From assembly GCF_003185805.1 (NCBI RefSeq), contig NZ_QHJY01000183.1:1-55434 (forward strand): 55,434 nucleotides of DNA, given 5' to 3'. This DNA comes from Caulobacter sp. D5 (lineage in GTDB: Bacteria; Pseudomonadota; Alphaproteobacteria; Caulobacterales; Caulobacteraceae). The notes below the pieces were generated by a model. That model made no database searches. It was given only the letters and a program-made list of their open reading frames with translations, and was not told the DNA's origin. The translations under genes were made by a program, and so were the position numbers. Shown here piece by piece: positions 19,236 to 27,688 of the stretch (within the stretch, counting starts at the first letter, position 1; the number at the start of each line of letters is the position of its first letter).

Positions 19236-20591
19236 TCAGCTTCGGGCCAGCCCGGCCAGGATCGACGGCTTCACCTTCAGGTCGGTCTTGCTGAACACCA
19301 GGTCCTCGCGGCCGAAATATTCCTTCTGGCGGCCGGCGCACCAGTCGGTGGTGACGATGGTCAGATGGGTCTTGTCGGGGCGGGTGGGGCCGCTGGCGTA
19401 GGCGAAGTCGCCGGTCAGCCTGTCGAACGGGAAGCCGCGATCCTGGTCGGTGCGCGACAGGATGTCGGCCAGGGTCGCCGCGTCGATTTCCGCCTTCATG
19501 ATCACGCCGTCGAAGCGGACCACGGAGTCGTAGGCGTAGCGGGTCAGCTCGCCGGCCGGAAGGCCCATGCCCATGGTCGTGTGGCCCATAAAGCCGACGT
19601 CGGCGCCGGCGGCCCTGGCCATCAGGCCGGCGACCTTGCGGCCGGTGTCGCCCAGCGACAGGGCCTTGGGCACGCGGGCGACCGCCGCCCGCTCCTCGGG
19701 CTGCAGGCGGGCGGCGAGCACCTCCTTGACGTGACGCTTCAGGACCGCATCGGCCGGACCGTTGGGATCGACCACGACGCGGGAGATGCGGATCGGGTCG
19801 GCCCTGCGGGCGCGGTCGATCGTGGCGAGCGTCAGGGGCTGGCCCCAGGCGCCGGTGTGGACGTAGCGGCTAGACCCCTGCGCGTGCTCGACGGTCAGGT
19901 GGTTGTGGCCGCCCAGGAACAGGGTGCGGTCGGGCAGCGAGGACAGCAGCGGCCGGTCGGCGGGCAGGCCGGCGTGGCTCATCACCACCAGCAGGCCGTC
20001 TTCGGGCGGGGCGGAGGGCAGGTTGGCCTGCGCCCACGGCGTCGGCGCCGGGATCGACAGGTCGGGCCGGATGGCCTTGGGATAGGTGTCGATCGAATTG
20101 GTGGCCCAGCCAACCAGATGCACCGGGAAACCGAGGTCGAGCGTGGCGCGCGAGGAGGCGATCGGCCGGCCGGTGCGCTTGTCGACGATGTTGCTGACCA
20201 CGGTGATGCCCAGGGCCCGGGCGCGGTCGGCGGCGGCGGCGATGTCTTCGACCAGGTCGGCGTCGTGGTTGCCGATGTTGATGACGGTGGGGGCCAGCCT
20301 GGAGACGGCTTCCAGGAACGCCCAGTCGAGCTCGCCGTCGCTGCGCCTGGCCACGACGTTGCCGGCCTCGAAGAGGTCGCCGTTCAGCAGGATCAGGCTG
20401 GGCGTGGCGTCACAGCGGACGATGCGGCGCATGGCCTCCAGCAGGGCCGGCATGATGCCGTAGGCCGAGTGCAGGTCCGACAGCATCAGCACCCTGGCCT
20501 TGCCGGTGGCGGCCAGAGCGGCGGGGGCGAGCGACAGCGCCAGGCTCGCGGTCGCACCGCCCAACACCGTCCGCCGATTGAACCCGGTCAT
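19236..20591 (-). CDS. Exported metallophosphatase / 5'-nucleotidase-like protein
   Basis: A 451-residue exported calcineurin-like phosphoesterase. The N-terminus has a twin-arginine pattern (FNRRTVLGGATAS) and a hydrophobic core ending APAALA, so it is folded in the cytoplasm and exported by Tat. The metal-binding motifs follow in order: DLHS near residue 42, NGDLFE, GNHDAD, a lone His in VMSHAGLP, and GGHNH. The second half (from about residue 255) matches the 5'-nucleotidase C-terminal domain that recognises the substrate. The likely activity is release of phosphate from nucleotides in the periplasm; the exact substrate is unknown. Confidence 0.88.
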   Translation of the reverse strand: MTGFNRRTVLGGATASLALSLAPAALAATGKARVLMLSDLHSAYGIMPALLEAMRRIVRCDATPSLILLNGDLFEAGNVVARRSDGELDWAFLEAVSRLAPTVINIGNHDADLVEDIAAAADRARALGITVVSNIVDKRTGRPIASSRATLDLGFPVHLVGWATNSIDTYPKAIRPDLSIPAPTPWAQANLPSAPPEDGLLVVMSHAGLPADRPLLSSLPDRTLFLGGHNHLTVEHAQGSSRYVHTGAWGQPLTLATIDRARRADPIRISRVVVDPNGPADAVLKRHVKEVLAARLQPEERAAVARVPKALSLGDTGRKVAGLMARAAGADVGFMGHTTMGMGLPAGELTRYAYDSVVRFDGVIMKAEIDAATLADILSRTDQDRGFPFDRLTGDFAYASGPTRPDKTHLTIVTTDWCAGRQKEYFGREDLVFSKTDLKVKPSILAGLARS

Positions 20592-20665
20592 GCTCGCCTC
20601 GCCCCATGCTTGTCGGCGCCCTGCCTAGACCGCTCCAGGCAGGGCGCCAACCAGGCTTTGGCGGG

Positions 20666-21661
20666 TCAGCGTTCGCTGTCGAGGTGGGCCATCATCGCCG
20701 GGGCGTAGCGTTCGCCGGCCGCCGCGCCCTTGGGCACGGCCGCCTCGATGGCGGCGAGATCCTCGGCGGTCAGCACGACGTCCAGCGCGCCCAGGGCCTC
20801 GGACAGGCGGTCGCGGCGGCGGGCGCCGACCAGGGGGACGATGTCGTCGCCGCGCGAGGCGACCCAGGCGATGGCGATCTGGGCGACGCTGACGCCTTTC
20901 TCCTGCGCCACGCCGCGCAGGGTCTCGACCAGGGCCAGGTTGCGGTCGAGGTTCTCGCCCTGGAAGCGCGGGGAATGGGCGCGGAAGTCGCGGGCGGCGG
21001 GCTGGGCGGTCTTGTCCCAGTGGCCGCTGATCAGGCCGCGCGACAGCACGCCATAGGCGGTGATCGAGACGCCCAGTTCGCGGGTCGTGGGCAGGATGGC
21101 CTCCTCGATGCCGCGCGACAGCAGCGAATACTCGATCTGCAGGTCGCTGATCGGGGCGACGGCGGCGGCGCGGCGGATGGTGTCGGCGCCCACCTCCGAC
21201 AGGCCGATGTGGCGGATGTAGCCGGCGTCGCGCAGCTCGACGAGGGCGCCGATGGTGTCCTCGATCGGCACGTCGGGATCCAGGCGCGAGGGCCGGTAGA
21301 CGTCGATGTGATCGACCTGCAGCCGGCGCAGCGAATAGGTCAGGAAGTTCTTCACCGCCTTGGGCCGGCTGTCATAGCCGAGGAAGGCGCCGTCGGGGCC
21401 GCGCAGGGCGCCGAACTTGACGCTGATCACGGCCTTGTCGCGGTCCTGGCCCTTGAGGGCCTCGGCGATCAGCATCTCGTTGTGGCCCATGCCGTAGAAG
21501 TCGCCGGTGTCGAGCAGGGTGATCCCGGCCTCCAGGGCGGCGTGGATGGTGGCGATGCTCTCGGCCCGGTCGGCGGGGCCGTAGAGATCCGACATGCCCA
21601 TGCAGCCGAGGCCGAGGGCCGAGACGGCGGGACCGGTGGTTCCGAGCTTGAGGGTGCGCAT
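20666..21661 (-). CDS. Aldo/keto reductase
   Basis: A 331-residue NADPH-dependent TIM-barrel reductase of the AKR11/YhdN-like group. It opens with MRTLKLGTTGPAVSALGLGCMGMS and the catalytic tetrad is visible: Asp and Tyr in LLDTGDFYG, Lys in VISVKFG, and His in a strand ending QVDHIDVYR (variant spacing). The cofactor-binding end shows VPLVGARRRDRL. The start at 21661 has a strong AAGGAG six bases upstream; the longer frame to 21766 crosses the LysR operator region and is unlikely. It is divergent from a LysR-type regulator, a common pairing in which the regulator controls the reductase. Confidence 0.92.
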   Translation of the reverse strand: MRTLKLGTTGPAVSALGLGCMGMSDLYGPADRAESIATIHAALEAGITLLDTGDFYGMGHNEMLIAEALKGQDRDKAVISVKFGALRGPDGAFLGYDSRPKAVKNFLTYSLRRLQVDHIDVYRPSRLDPDVPIEDTIGALVELRDAGYIRHIGLSEVGADTIRRAAAVAPISDLQIEYSLLSRGIEEAILPTTRELGVSITAYGVLSRGLISGHWDKTAQPAARDFRAHSPRFQGENLDRNLALVETLRGVAQEKGVSVAQIAIAWVASRGDDIVPLVGARRRDRLSEALGALDVVLTAEDLAAIEAAVPKGAAAGERYAPAMMAHLDSER

Positions 21662-21747
21662 GGCGATCTCCTTCGTGCGGGGCGGGCTCGGTTGAGGAGA
21701 CCCGAGCGCCGCGGTGTTTGACGAGGCGACTATGCCGTCGCGCGACC

Positions 21748-21796
21748 TGTGCGATAATCCGCTCACTCATGCACGAGCCGTTCGGAAATTCGCACA
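21748..21796. promoter_or_regulatory. Candidate LysR regulatory region
   Basis: Between the divergent reductase and regulator genes there are perfect arms TGTGCGA (21748-21754) and TCGCACA (21790-21796), the second abutting the regulator ATG. Spacing of the halves is about four turns of DNA. Autoregulation and control of the reductase are inferred from this layout. Confidence 0.4.
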
Positions 21797-22708
21797 ATGG
21801 CCAGCCCCGACCTCGCCGATCTCGACGCCTTCGCCGCCGTGGCGCGGGCCCGCAGCTTCCGGGGAGCCGCCGTGGGCCGAGGGGTGTCGGCCTCGTCGCT
21901 GAGCGAGGCGGTGCGGCGGCTGGAGGCGGCGCTGGGCGTGCGCCTGCTCAACCGCACCACCCGCAGCGTCACCGCCACCGAGGCCGGCGAGCGCCTTCTT
22001 GAGCGCCTCTCGCCCGCTCTGGCCGAGGTGGCCGGCGCCCTCGACGCGGTGAACCAGTTCCGCGACAGCCCGACCGGCGTCCTGAAGCTGAACGTGCCGG
22101 GCGCGGCCGCCAAGCTGTCCCTCGGTGAACTGATCGGCCCGTTCCTGCGCGCCAATCCCGGCATTACGCTGGAAATCATCGTCGAGGACAGCTTCGTCGA
22201 CGTGCTGGCGGCCGGGGCCGACGCCGGCGTGCGCTACGGCGAGCGGCTGGAGAAGGACATGATCGCCGTGCCGCTGTCGGGTCCCGAACGCTATCAGGCC
22301 GCGGCCTCGCCGGACTTCCTGGCCCGCCACGGCGTTCCCCTGCACCCGCGCGATCTCCTGGCCATGCCCTGCATCCGCCACCGCTTTCCCAGCGGGGCGA
22401 TGATCGTTCCGGAATTCGAGAAGGACGGCGAGATCATTCGCGTCTCGCCGGAGGGACCCCTGGTCACCTCGTCGTCGGAACTGGAGATCCGCGCCGCCGA
22501 GGAGGGGCTTGGCCTGGTGATGAGCTTCGAGGGCCTGCTGGCCCCGGCGGTGGCCGCCGGCCGGCTGGTTCCGGTGCTGGAGGACTGGAACCCGCCCTTC
22601 GACGGACCCTTCCTCTACTACCCCAGCCGGCGGCACATGCCCGCCCCGCTGCGGGCCTTCGTCGACTTCCTGCGGGCCCGCAGAACGGGGAGCCCGGCGG
22701 GAAACTGA
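21797..22708 (+). CDS. LysR family transcriptional regulator
   Basis: A 303-residue LysR-type protein. The helix-turn-helix is in LDAFAAVARARSFRGAAVGR and SSLSEAVRRLEAALGVRLLN with the TTRSVTATEAGERL wing; the effector domain of the PBP2 type starts near residue 88 (TGVLKLNVPGAAA) and includes GADAGVRYGERLEKDMIAVPL and FPSGAMIVPEF. Members with this organisation often regulate a neighbouring aldo/keto reductase or dehydrogenase. The inducer is unknown. Confidence 0.92.
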   Translation: MASPDLADLDAFAAVARARSFRGAAVGRGVSASSLSEAVRRLEAALGVRLLNRTTRSVTATEAGERLLERLSPALAEVAGALDAVNQFRDSPTGVLKLNVPGAAAKLSLGELIGPFLRANPGITLEIIVEDSFVDVLAAGADAGVRYGERLEKDMIAVPLSGPERYQAAASPDFLARHGVPLHPRDLLAMPCIRHRFPSGAMIVPEFEKDGEIIRVSPEGPLVTSSSELEIRAAEEGLGLVMSFEGLLAPAVAAGRLVPVLEDWNPPFDGPFLYYPSRRHMPAPLRAFVDFLRARRTGSPAGN

Positions 22709-22784
22709 ATCTTCTCCGGCGTTTGCCGCCTGTTCACCGTCGGCTGTCATGCTGCCCGGCGATAGAACGAGGGGCACTCCGCCG

Positions 22785-24659
22785 ATGACCGTCCACAGCC
22801 GCTTCGCCGCCCGCCTGGGCGGGGCGTTCGCCCGTGTCGCCACGCGCCTGCGCGGCTTCGGTTCGAACACCCGGGGCGCCATCGCCGTCTGGGTGGCTCT
22901 CAGCATCCTGCCGCTGTCGATCCTGGTGTTCGGCGTGGTCGACGTCAGCCGGATGAGCCTGGAGCGCCGCCGCCTGCAGGACGCCCTGGACGCCGCCACC
23001 CTGATCGCCGCGCGCACCACCGCCACCGACGAGAGCACCCTGACGGCGACCGGCAGCGCGGCCCTCAAGGCCGAACTCGGCTCCACAACGGCCACGTCGA
23101 AGTTCTACGTCGACTCCAAGAAGGAGGTCATCGGCGAAGCCTCGATCTCGATCTCGCCGATCATCCTGGGCCTGATCAACAACAACCAGCCCCTGGTGAC
23201 CAGCGCCAAGTCCTACGTCGTGCGCTCGTCGAAGAACCTGGAAGTGGCCCTGGTGCTCGACATCACCGGCTCGATGGACGGCACCAGCCGCATCGGCGCC
23301 CTGAAGACCGCCGCCGCCGACCTGATCGACACCGTCGTGCAGGACGTGCAGACGCCCTACTATTCCAAGGCCGCGATCGTGCCGTACTCGATCGGCGTCA
23401 ATGTCAGCACCTACGCCGACAACGTGCGCGGGGCCATTCCGTCCAGCACGCTGAGCAGCGCGGCCTGGTACAGCGCCACCAAAACCATCTCGGCCTACAC
23501 CAAGGGCTCGCCGACGACGATCACCACCTCGGCCACGCACGGCCTGGCGGTGGGCGACTACGTCTACATCACCGGCACCGGCTCCAGCTATCTGAACGCC
23601 AAGATCCTGGCCGTAACCAGCGTGCCGTCGACGACCACCTTCAAGGTCACGCCCAGCAGCAGCATCACCAGCGCCGGTTCGGCGGGCACGATCTACAAAT
23701 GCCTGACCTCGACCTGCTCGGTGGTGATCACCACGGCCGCGACGCACAACTTCCAGACCGGCGACCAGGTGCTGCTGAGCGGCATCAGCGGCATGACCGC
23801 GCTGAACAGCAAGACGCCGACGATCACCTACAAGACCACGACGACCTTCGACACCAACATCGTCGGCACCTCGTACACCACAGCCGGAACCGGCGGCACG
23901 GGCTCGTGCTACAGCACCTCGCGCTCGGACATCAGCTGCGCCTTCTTCAACTTCACCAGCGCCAGCAGCACCAGCGAGAGCTTCCCGATCAGCACCTGCG
24001 CCACCGAGCGCACGGGGACCTACGCCTATACCGACGACGCGCCCAGCACCTCGCTGGTCGGCCGCAACTACCCGGCCTCGACCTCCTATGGGGCCAGCTC
24101 GACCAACCCCTGCCCGACCAGCGTCATCACCCCGCTGAGCACCGACAAGACGGCCCTGAAGGCCCAGATCAACGCCCTGGCGGTGGGCGGCTCGACGGCC
24201 GGCCAGATCGGCCTGGCCTGGGGCTGGTACATGGTCTCGCCGAACTTCTCGTACCTGTGGCCCAACACCTCGCAGAAGCCGGCCGCCTACGGCGCCGAGG
24301 ACCTGATGAAGGTGGTGGTGCTGATGACCGACGGCGCCTTCAACACCAACTACTGCAAGGGCGTGATCGCCAAGGACGCCGGCTCCGGCTCGGGCGGCAC
24401 GGCCGACCACATCAACTGCGCGGCCACCAACGGCGACGCCTTCACCCAGGCCCAGACGCTGTGCACCAAGATGAAGGCCAAGAACGTCATCATCTACACG
24501 GTGGGCTTCGACGTCGGCAGCGACGCCACCGCCAAGTCGATGCTCAGCGCCTGCGCCACCAGCAGCGACTACGCCTACTTCCCGGCCAACGCCACCGAGC
24601 TGAAGACCGCCTTCAAGGCCATCTCCCAGCAGATATCGGCGCTGCGGATCGCCCAATAG
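22785..24659 (+). CDS. TadG-like von Willebrand factor A protein with two FCCH-like inserts
   Basis: A 624-residue protein. Residues 25-55 are the Flp-pilus TadE/TadG-like anchor (NTRGAIAVWVALSILPLSIL, one transmembrane helix), after which the protein is expected in the periplasm. A von Willebrand factor A domain begins near 150, with the metal site DITGSMDGTSRIG at 159-171 and the second motif VVLMTDGAFNT at 511-521. Between them two similar segments are inserted, at about 242-306 (ATHGLAVGDYVYITG) and 312-376 (ATHNFQTGDQVLLSG), resembling the FCCH repeat domain known from phage and E1-like proteins. Cys residues cluster in the second half (about 306-445), suggesting disulfides. No tad secretion genes are nearby. 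I start at ATG 22785; 22749 is also possible. Confidence 0.85.
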   Translation: MTVHSRFAARLGGAFARVATRLRGFGSNTRGAIAVWVALSILPLSILVFGVVDVSRMSLERRRLQDALDAATLIAARTTATDESTLTATGSAALKAELGSTTATSKFYVDSKKEVIGEASISISPIILGLINNNQPLVTSAKSYVVRSSKNLEVALVLDITGSMDGTSRIGALKTAAADLIDTVVQDVQTPYYSKAAIVPYSIGVNVSTYADNVRGAIPSSTLSSAAWYSATKTISAYTKGSPTTITTSATHGLAVGDYVYITGTGSSYLNAKILAVTSVPSTTTFKVTPSSSITSAGSAGTIYKCLTSTCSVVITTAATHNFQTGDQVLLSGISGMTALNSKTPTITYKTTTTFDTNIVGTSYTTAGTGGTGSCYSTSRSDISCAFFNFTSASSTSESFPISTCATERTGTYAYTDDAPSTSLVGRNYPASTSYGASSTNPCPTSVITPLSTDKTALKAQINALAVGGSTAGQIGLAWGWYMVSPNFSYLWPNTSQKPAAYGAEDLMKVVVLMTDGAFNTNYCKGVIAKDAGSGSGGTADHINCAATNGDAFTQAQTLCTKMKAKNVIIYTVGFDVGSDATAKSMLSACATSSDYAYFPANATELKTAFKAISQQISALRIAQ

Positions 24660-24695
24660 CGACGCCGGCCGCCTCCCGCGAAGCGCGCATGAAAA

Positions 24696-24724
24696 AGGCC
24701 CCGTCCGCGAGGACGGGGCTTTCG
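24696..24724. terminator. Bidirectional intrinsic terminator
   Basis: A stem GGCCCCGTCC/GGACGGGGCT with a GCGA loop, flanked by an A-run on the left and CTTTC on the right. It sits between the convergent TadG-like and oxygenase genes and can stop both. Confidence 0.8.
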
Positions 24725-24749
24725 TCGTTCGGAGACCTCGCCGGCCCGA

Positions 24750-25685
24750 TCAGGCCAGCTTGATCTCGCGCAGGCGCTGCTGGAGGAACTCGTCGGCGGT
24801 GATCGACTCCGGATAACGGTCCGGGTTCTCCGCGGTGACGGTGTTGGGCAGGGTCTTGATCTCGTAGTCCGACGCGAAGTGCAGGAAGAACGGCGTCGAG
24901 TAGCGCGGCACGCTCCGGCGCTCGGGCGGCGGGTTCTGCACGCGGTGGACGGTCGAGGGCAGGACGTGGTTGGTCAGGCGCTCGAGCATGTCGCCGATAT
25001 TGACGACGATGCAGCCCGGCGGCGGGTTGATCGGCAGCCAGTCGCCGTTGCGGTCGAGCAGCTCCAGGCCGCCTTCTTCAGCGCCGAGCAGCAGGGTGAT
25101 GGTGTTGATGTCGCCGTGGGCGCCGGCGCGCACGCCGGTGGCGTCCTGCGGGATCGGCGGATAGTGCAGCAGGCGCAGCACCGAATTGCCGTTCTCGACG
25201 GTCGGCTTGAAGAAGTCGCGGTCGAGCTTCAGGTAGGTGGCGATCGCCTCCAGCACCTTGCCGCCCATGCTGTCGAGCGCGTTGTAGAGCCAGCTGACGT
25301 CATGCTTGAAGGCCGGGATCTCGGCCGGCCAGACGTTGTCGGCCATGGTGGCGCGGAAGCGGTGGCCGGGCGGCAGGTCGCGGCCCATGTGCCAGAATTC
25401 CTTCAGGTCGTGGTGCGTGGCGCCCTTGGCGGTCTCGACCCCGAACGGGATGTAGCCGCGCGCGCCGCCCTTGACCCCGGCGTACTGCTTCTTGGTGTCG
25501 ACCGGCAGAGCGAAGAAGGCCTTGGCGTCGTCCACCGCCGCGTCGATGCGGTCCTGCGGCAGGTCGTATTCCGAGAGCACCGCGAAGCCATAGCGCTCGA
25601 ACGAGGCGCCCAGCTCCTTGGAGAAGCGGTCGAAGTCCTTGCTGTAGAGGGTGAACGAGACGGGCTCGATGGCGGATGCGGACAC
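24750..25685 (-). CDS. 2-oxoglutarate/Fe(II)-dependent oxygenase, isopenicillin N synthase family
   Basis: A 311-residue member of the IPNS-like dioxygenase family. An N-terminal DIOX_N region (residues 7-110) is followed by the jelly-roll core with the iron ligands in AHGDINTITLLL (HxD) and VHRVQNP (second His), and the 2-oxoglutarate-binding RYS in RSVPRYSTPFFLH. Such enzymes hydroxylate or otherwise oxidise small molecules; in bacteria many of them have unknown substrates. The start is a GTG with GAAGG upstream. A palindrome at 25703-25722 lies just upstream and overlaps the leader, so expression is probably under a dedicated regulator. Confidence 0.9.
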   Translation of the reverse strand: MSASAIEPVSFTLYSKDFDRFSKELGASFERYGFAVLSEYDLPQDRIDAAVDDAKAFFALPVDTKKQYAGVKGGARGYIPFGVETAKGATHHDLKEFWHMGRDLPPGHRFRATMADNVWPAEIPAFKHDVSWLYNALDSMGGKVLEAIATYLKLDRDFFKPTVENGNSVLRLLHYPPIPQDATGVRAGAHGDINTITLLLGAEEGGLELLDRNGDWLPINPPPGCIVVNIGDMLERLTNHVLPSTVHRVQNPPPERRSVPRYSTPFFLHFASDYEIKTLPNTVTAENPDRYPESITADEFLQQRLREIKLA

Positions 25686-25702
25686 GGTTGGCCTTCGAAG
25701 AT

Positions 25703-25722
25703 TAGTAAGACGGGCCTTACTA
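25703..25722. promoter_or_regulatory. Candidate operator of the oxygenase gene
   Basis: TAGTAAG at 25703-25709 and CTTACTA at 25716-25722 form a perfect seven-base inverted repeat with a six-base spacer, 17 bases from the oxygenase start codon on the minus strand. Its position over the leader is that of a repressor site. The cognate regulator is not identifiable. Confidence 0.5.
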
Positions 25723-25839
25723 CACCCAAGAGGCGGCGGAACGAAGGCCGTTCATCCCGCGCTCATGTCGTTTGTCGGAACTTGACCATAACGGGTGCGT
25801 TTCACCCGCTGATCGAACACTTCACGGGATAGACGGCAG

Positions 25840-26547
25840 ATGACCAACAAGACCGCCTTCCGCGCCACCGCCCTTTCTCGCGCGGCAACCTTGGGCGCCC
25901 TCCTGATCGGCGCCGGCGCCATGACGGCCTGCACCACCACCGACCCGTACACGGGCATGCCGGTGCGCAACAACACCGGCACGGGCGCCCTGGCCGGCGC
26001 CGCGGGCGGCGCGCTGCTGGGCTATCTGACCAACACCAACAAGGGCGAGCAGGGCCGCAAGAACGCCCTGATCGGCGCGGGCATCGGCGCCCTGGCCGGC
26101 GGCGCCGTCGGCAACTACATGGACCGCCAGCAGGCCGACTTCCGCCGCAGCCTTGAAGGCTCGGGCGTCGCCATCCGCCGCAACGGCGACCAGATCGTGC
26201 TGGTCATGCCCAGCGACGTGACCTTCGCCGTCGACAAGTCGGACGTGCAGCCGCAGTTCACCCGCGTGCTCGACGACGTGGCCCGCACCCTGAACGCCTA
26301 TCCCCAGACCACGATCGACGTGGTCGGCCACGCCGACAGCAGCGGCCCCGACGACTACAATCAGGCGCTGTCGGAGCGCCGCGCCGGTTCGGTGGCCGGC
26401 TATCTGACCGGCCCCGGCCGCGTGCTGCCCGACCGCGTCTTCGTGGCCGGCCAGGGCGAGCGCCAGCCGATCGCCACCAACGACACCGCCGAGGGCCGCG
26501 CCCAGAACCGCCGTGTCGAGATCATCCTGCGTCCGCTGACCCAGTAG
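25840..26547 (+). CDS. OmpA family lipoprotein with glycine-zipper region
   Basis: A 235-residue envelope protein. The hydrophobic N-terminus ends at a plausible lipobox (GAMTAC), giving a lipid-anchored mature protein. Two glycine-zipper repeats follow (GTGALAGAAGGALLGY and GAGIGALAGGAVGNYM, residues 45-95), a YMGG/glycine-zipper-2TM type segment that probably inserts into the membrane. The C-terminal OmpA domain (from about 120) has the peptidoglycan-binding residues in TIDVVGHADSSG and LSERRAGSVAGYL, and closes NRRVEIIL. It probably tethers the outer membrane to peptidoglycan. The leader holds a short hairpin CGGGTG/CACCCG at 25792-25808. Confidence 0.92.
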   Translation: MTNKTAFRATALSRAATLGALLIGAGAMTACTTTDPYTGMPVRNNTGTGALAGAAGGALLGYLTNTNKGEQGRKNALIGAGIGALAGGAVGNYMDRQQADFRRSLEGSGVAIRRNGDQIVLVMPSDVTFAVDKSDVQPQFTRVLDDVARTLNAYPQTTIDVVGHADSSGPDDYNQALSERRAGSVAGYLTGPGRVLPDRVFVAGQGERQPIATNDTAEGRAQNRRVEIILRPLTQ

Positions 26548-26666
26548 GCGGCCCAAAGGCGGACGCGGTCAGGCGTCGCAATGAGCTTGACCGCGGGCCG
26601 CCTCGACCGAAGGTTGCCGCGCCGCGCGTCCATGTTGGACGGGCGATGCTTGCACGGAACCTTTCG

Positions 26667-27011
26667 ATGAAGTCCATCCCGATCCGCCTGGTCGCCGCCA
26701 CGCTGGCGGCGACCGCCGCTATTTCCGGCCAGGCCCTCGCCACGCCTTCCGAAACGCCCACCAGCCAGATCACCTTCTACGGCGGCGGCTGGACGGACGC
26801 GATCGTCCGCGTCCAACTGGCCACGGCCTTCCACAATCCGGACGGCTGCCCGGTGACCGACGGCTACATCGTCGATCCGGCGATCGGCGGCGCCCAGATG
26901 TTCGCGTCAATCCTGCTGACGGCCTTCACCACCAACCAGCCCGTGCGCCTGGTGGTCGACGGCTGCTCCTACTCGCGCCCAAAGATCATCGCGATCAACA
27001 TGCCGAAGTAA
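26667..27011 (+). CDS. Small secreted protein, SubB/pertussis-toxin-subunit-like fold (tentative)
   Basis: A 114-residue protein starting [19 protein letters not shown] with a Sec signal peptide that ends ALA-TPSE. The mature part has a single Cys pair, DGCPVTDGY and VDGCSYSRP, likely disulfide-bonded, and a pattern of [24 protein letters not shown], and PVRLVVDGC followed by IIAINMPK. That order of strand, cysteine, helix, strand, cysteine, strand resembles small B-subunit-like proteins such as the subtilase cytotoxin B subunit, a resemblance I propose from memory only. An earlier in-frame ATG lies at 26646. Its function, if any, in this environmental organism is not established. Confidence 0.7.
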   Translation: MKSIPIRLVAATLAATAAISGQALATPSETPTSQITFYGGGWTDAIVRVQLATAFHNPDGCPVTDGYIVDPAIGGAQMFASILLTAFTTNQPVRLVVDGCSYSRPKIIAINMPK

Positions 27012-27067
27012 CCGTCCGGCGCGGGGGCGGCTCGACCGGCCGCCCCCTCCTTGGCTATGAGGGACGC

Positions 27068-27574
27068 ATGAAGACCCGCGCCGACCTCATCGCCTTCTTC
27101 GACGCCCACGGCGTCGACCATTCCACCCTCGACCACCCGCCGGTGTTCCGCGTCGAGGAGGGGCTGGAGATCAAGAAGGCCCTGCCCGGCGGCCACACCA
27201 AGAACCTGTTCCTCAAGGACGCCAAGGGCCAGCTGTGGCTGATCTCGGCGCTGGGCGAGACGACGATCGACCTCAAGAAGCTGCACCACGTGATCGGCTC
27301 GGGCCGGCTGTCGTTCGGCCCCGAGGCGATGATGGTCGAGACCCTGGGGGTGACGCCCGGCTCGGTCACCGCCTTCGGCCTGATCAACGACGAAGAGCGC
27401 CGCATCCGCTTCGTGCTCGACAAGGCGCTGGGCCAGGCCGATCCGGTGAACTTCCATCCGCTGAAGAACGACGCCACCACCGCCGTCAGCCAGGCCGGCT
27501 TCCGCAAGTTCCTGGCCGCCCTGGGGATCGAGCCGATGATCGTCGACTTCGAGGCCATGGCCGTCGTCGGCTAG
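27068..27574 (+). CDS. proX: Prolyl-tRNA editing protein ProX (YbaK/ProRS-associated domain)
   Basis: A 168-residue freestanding editing domain that deacylates mischarged tRNA-Pro, notably Ala-tRNA-Pro, in trans. Family features include [17 protein letters not shown], the conserved KNLFLKD with the key lysine, a long [12 protein letters not shown] and the GxxP signature in [14 protein letters not shown]. The ATG at 27068 is close after the stop of the secreted protein and carries no obvious ribosome-binding site. Caulobacter proteins of this family are well characterised structurally, so the assignment is secure at family level. Confidence 0.9.
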   Translation: MKTRADLIAFFDAHGVDHSTLDHPPVFRVEEGLEIKKALPGGHTKNLFLKDAKGQLWLISALGETTIDLKKLHHVIGSGRLSFGPEAMMVETLGVTPGSVTAFGLINDEERRIRFVLDKALGQADPVNFHPLKNDATTAVSQAGFRKFLAALGIEPMIVDFEAMAVVG

Positions 27575-27688
27575 GAGTCGGCTAAGACAGGTCGGCCGCC
27601 TTTTTCCAGCTCAGCTTGAAACCGGACGGCCCTTCTACATTTTAAGTTGCATGAAGGCGCGCGAACTCCACCTTCGAGGAGGCTCTCC

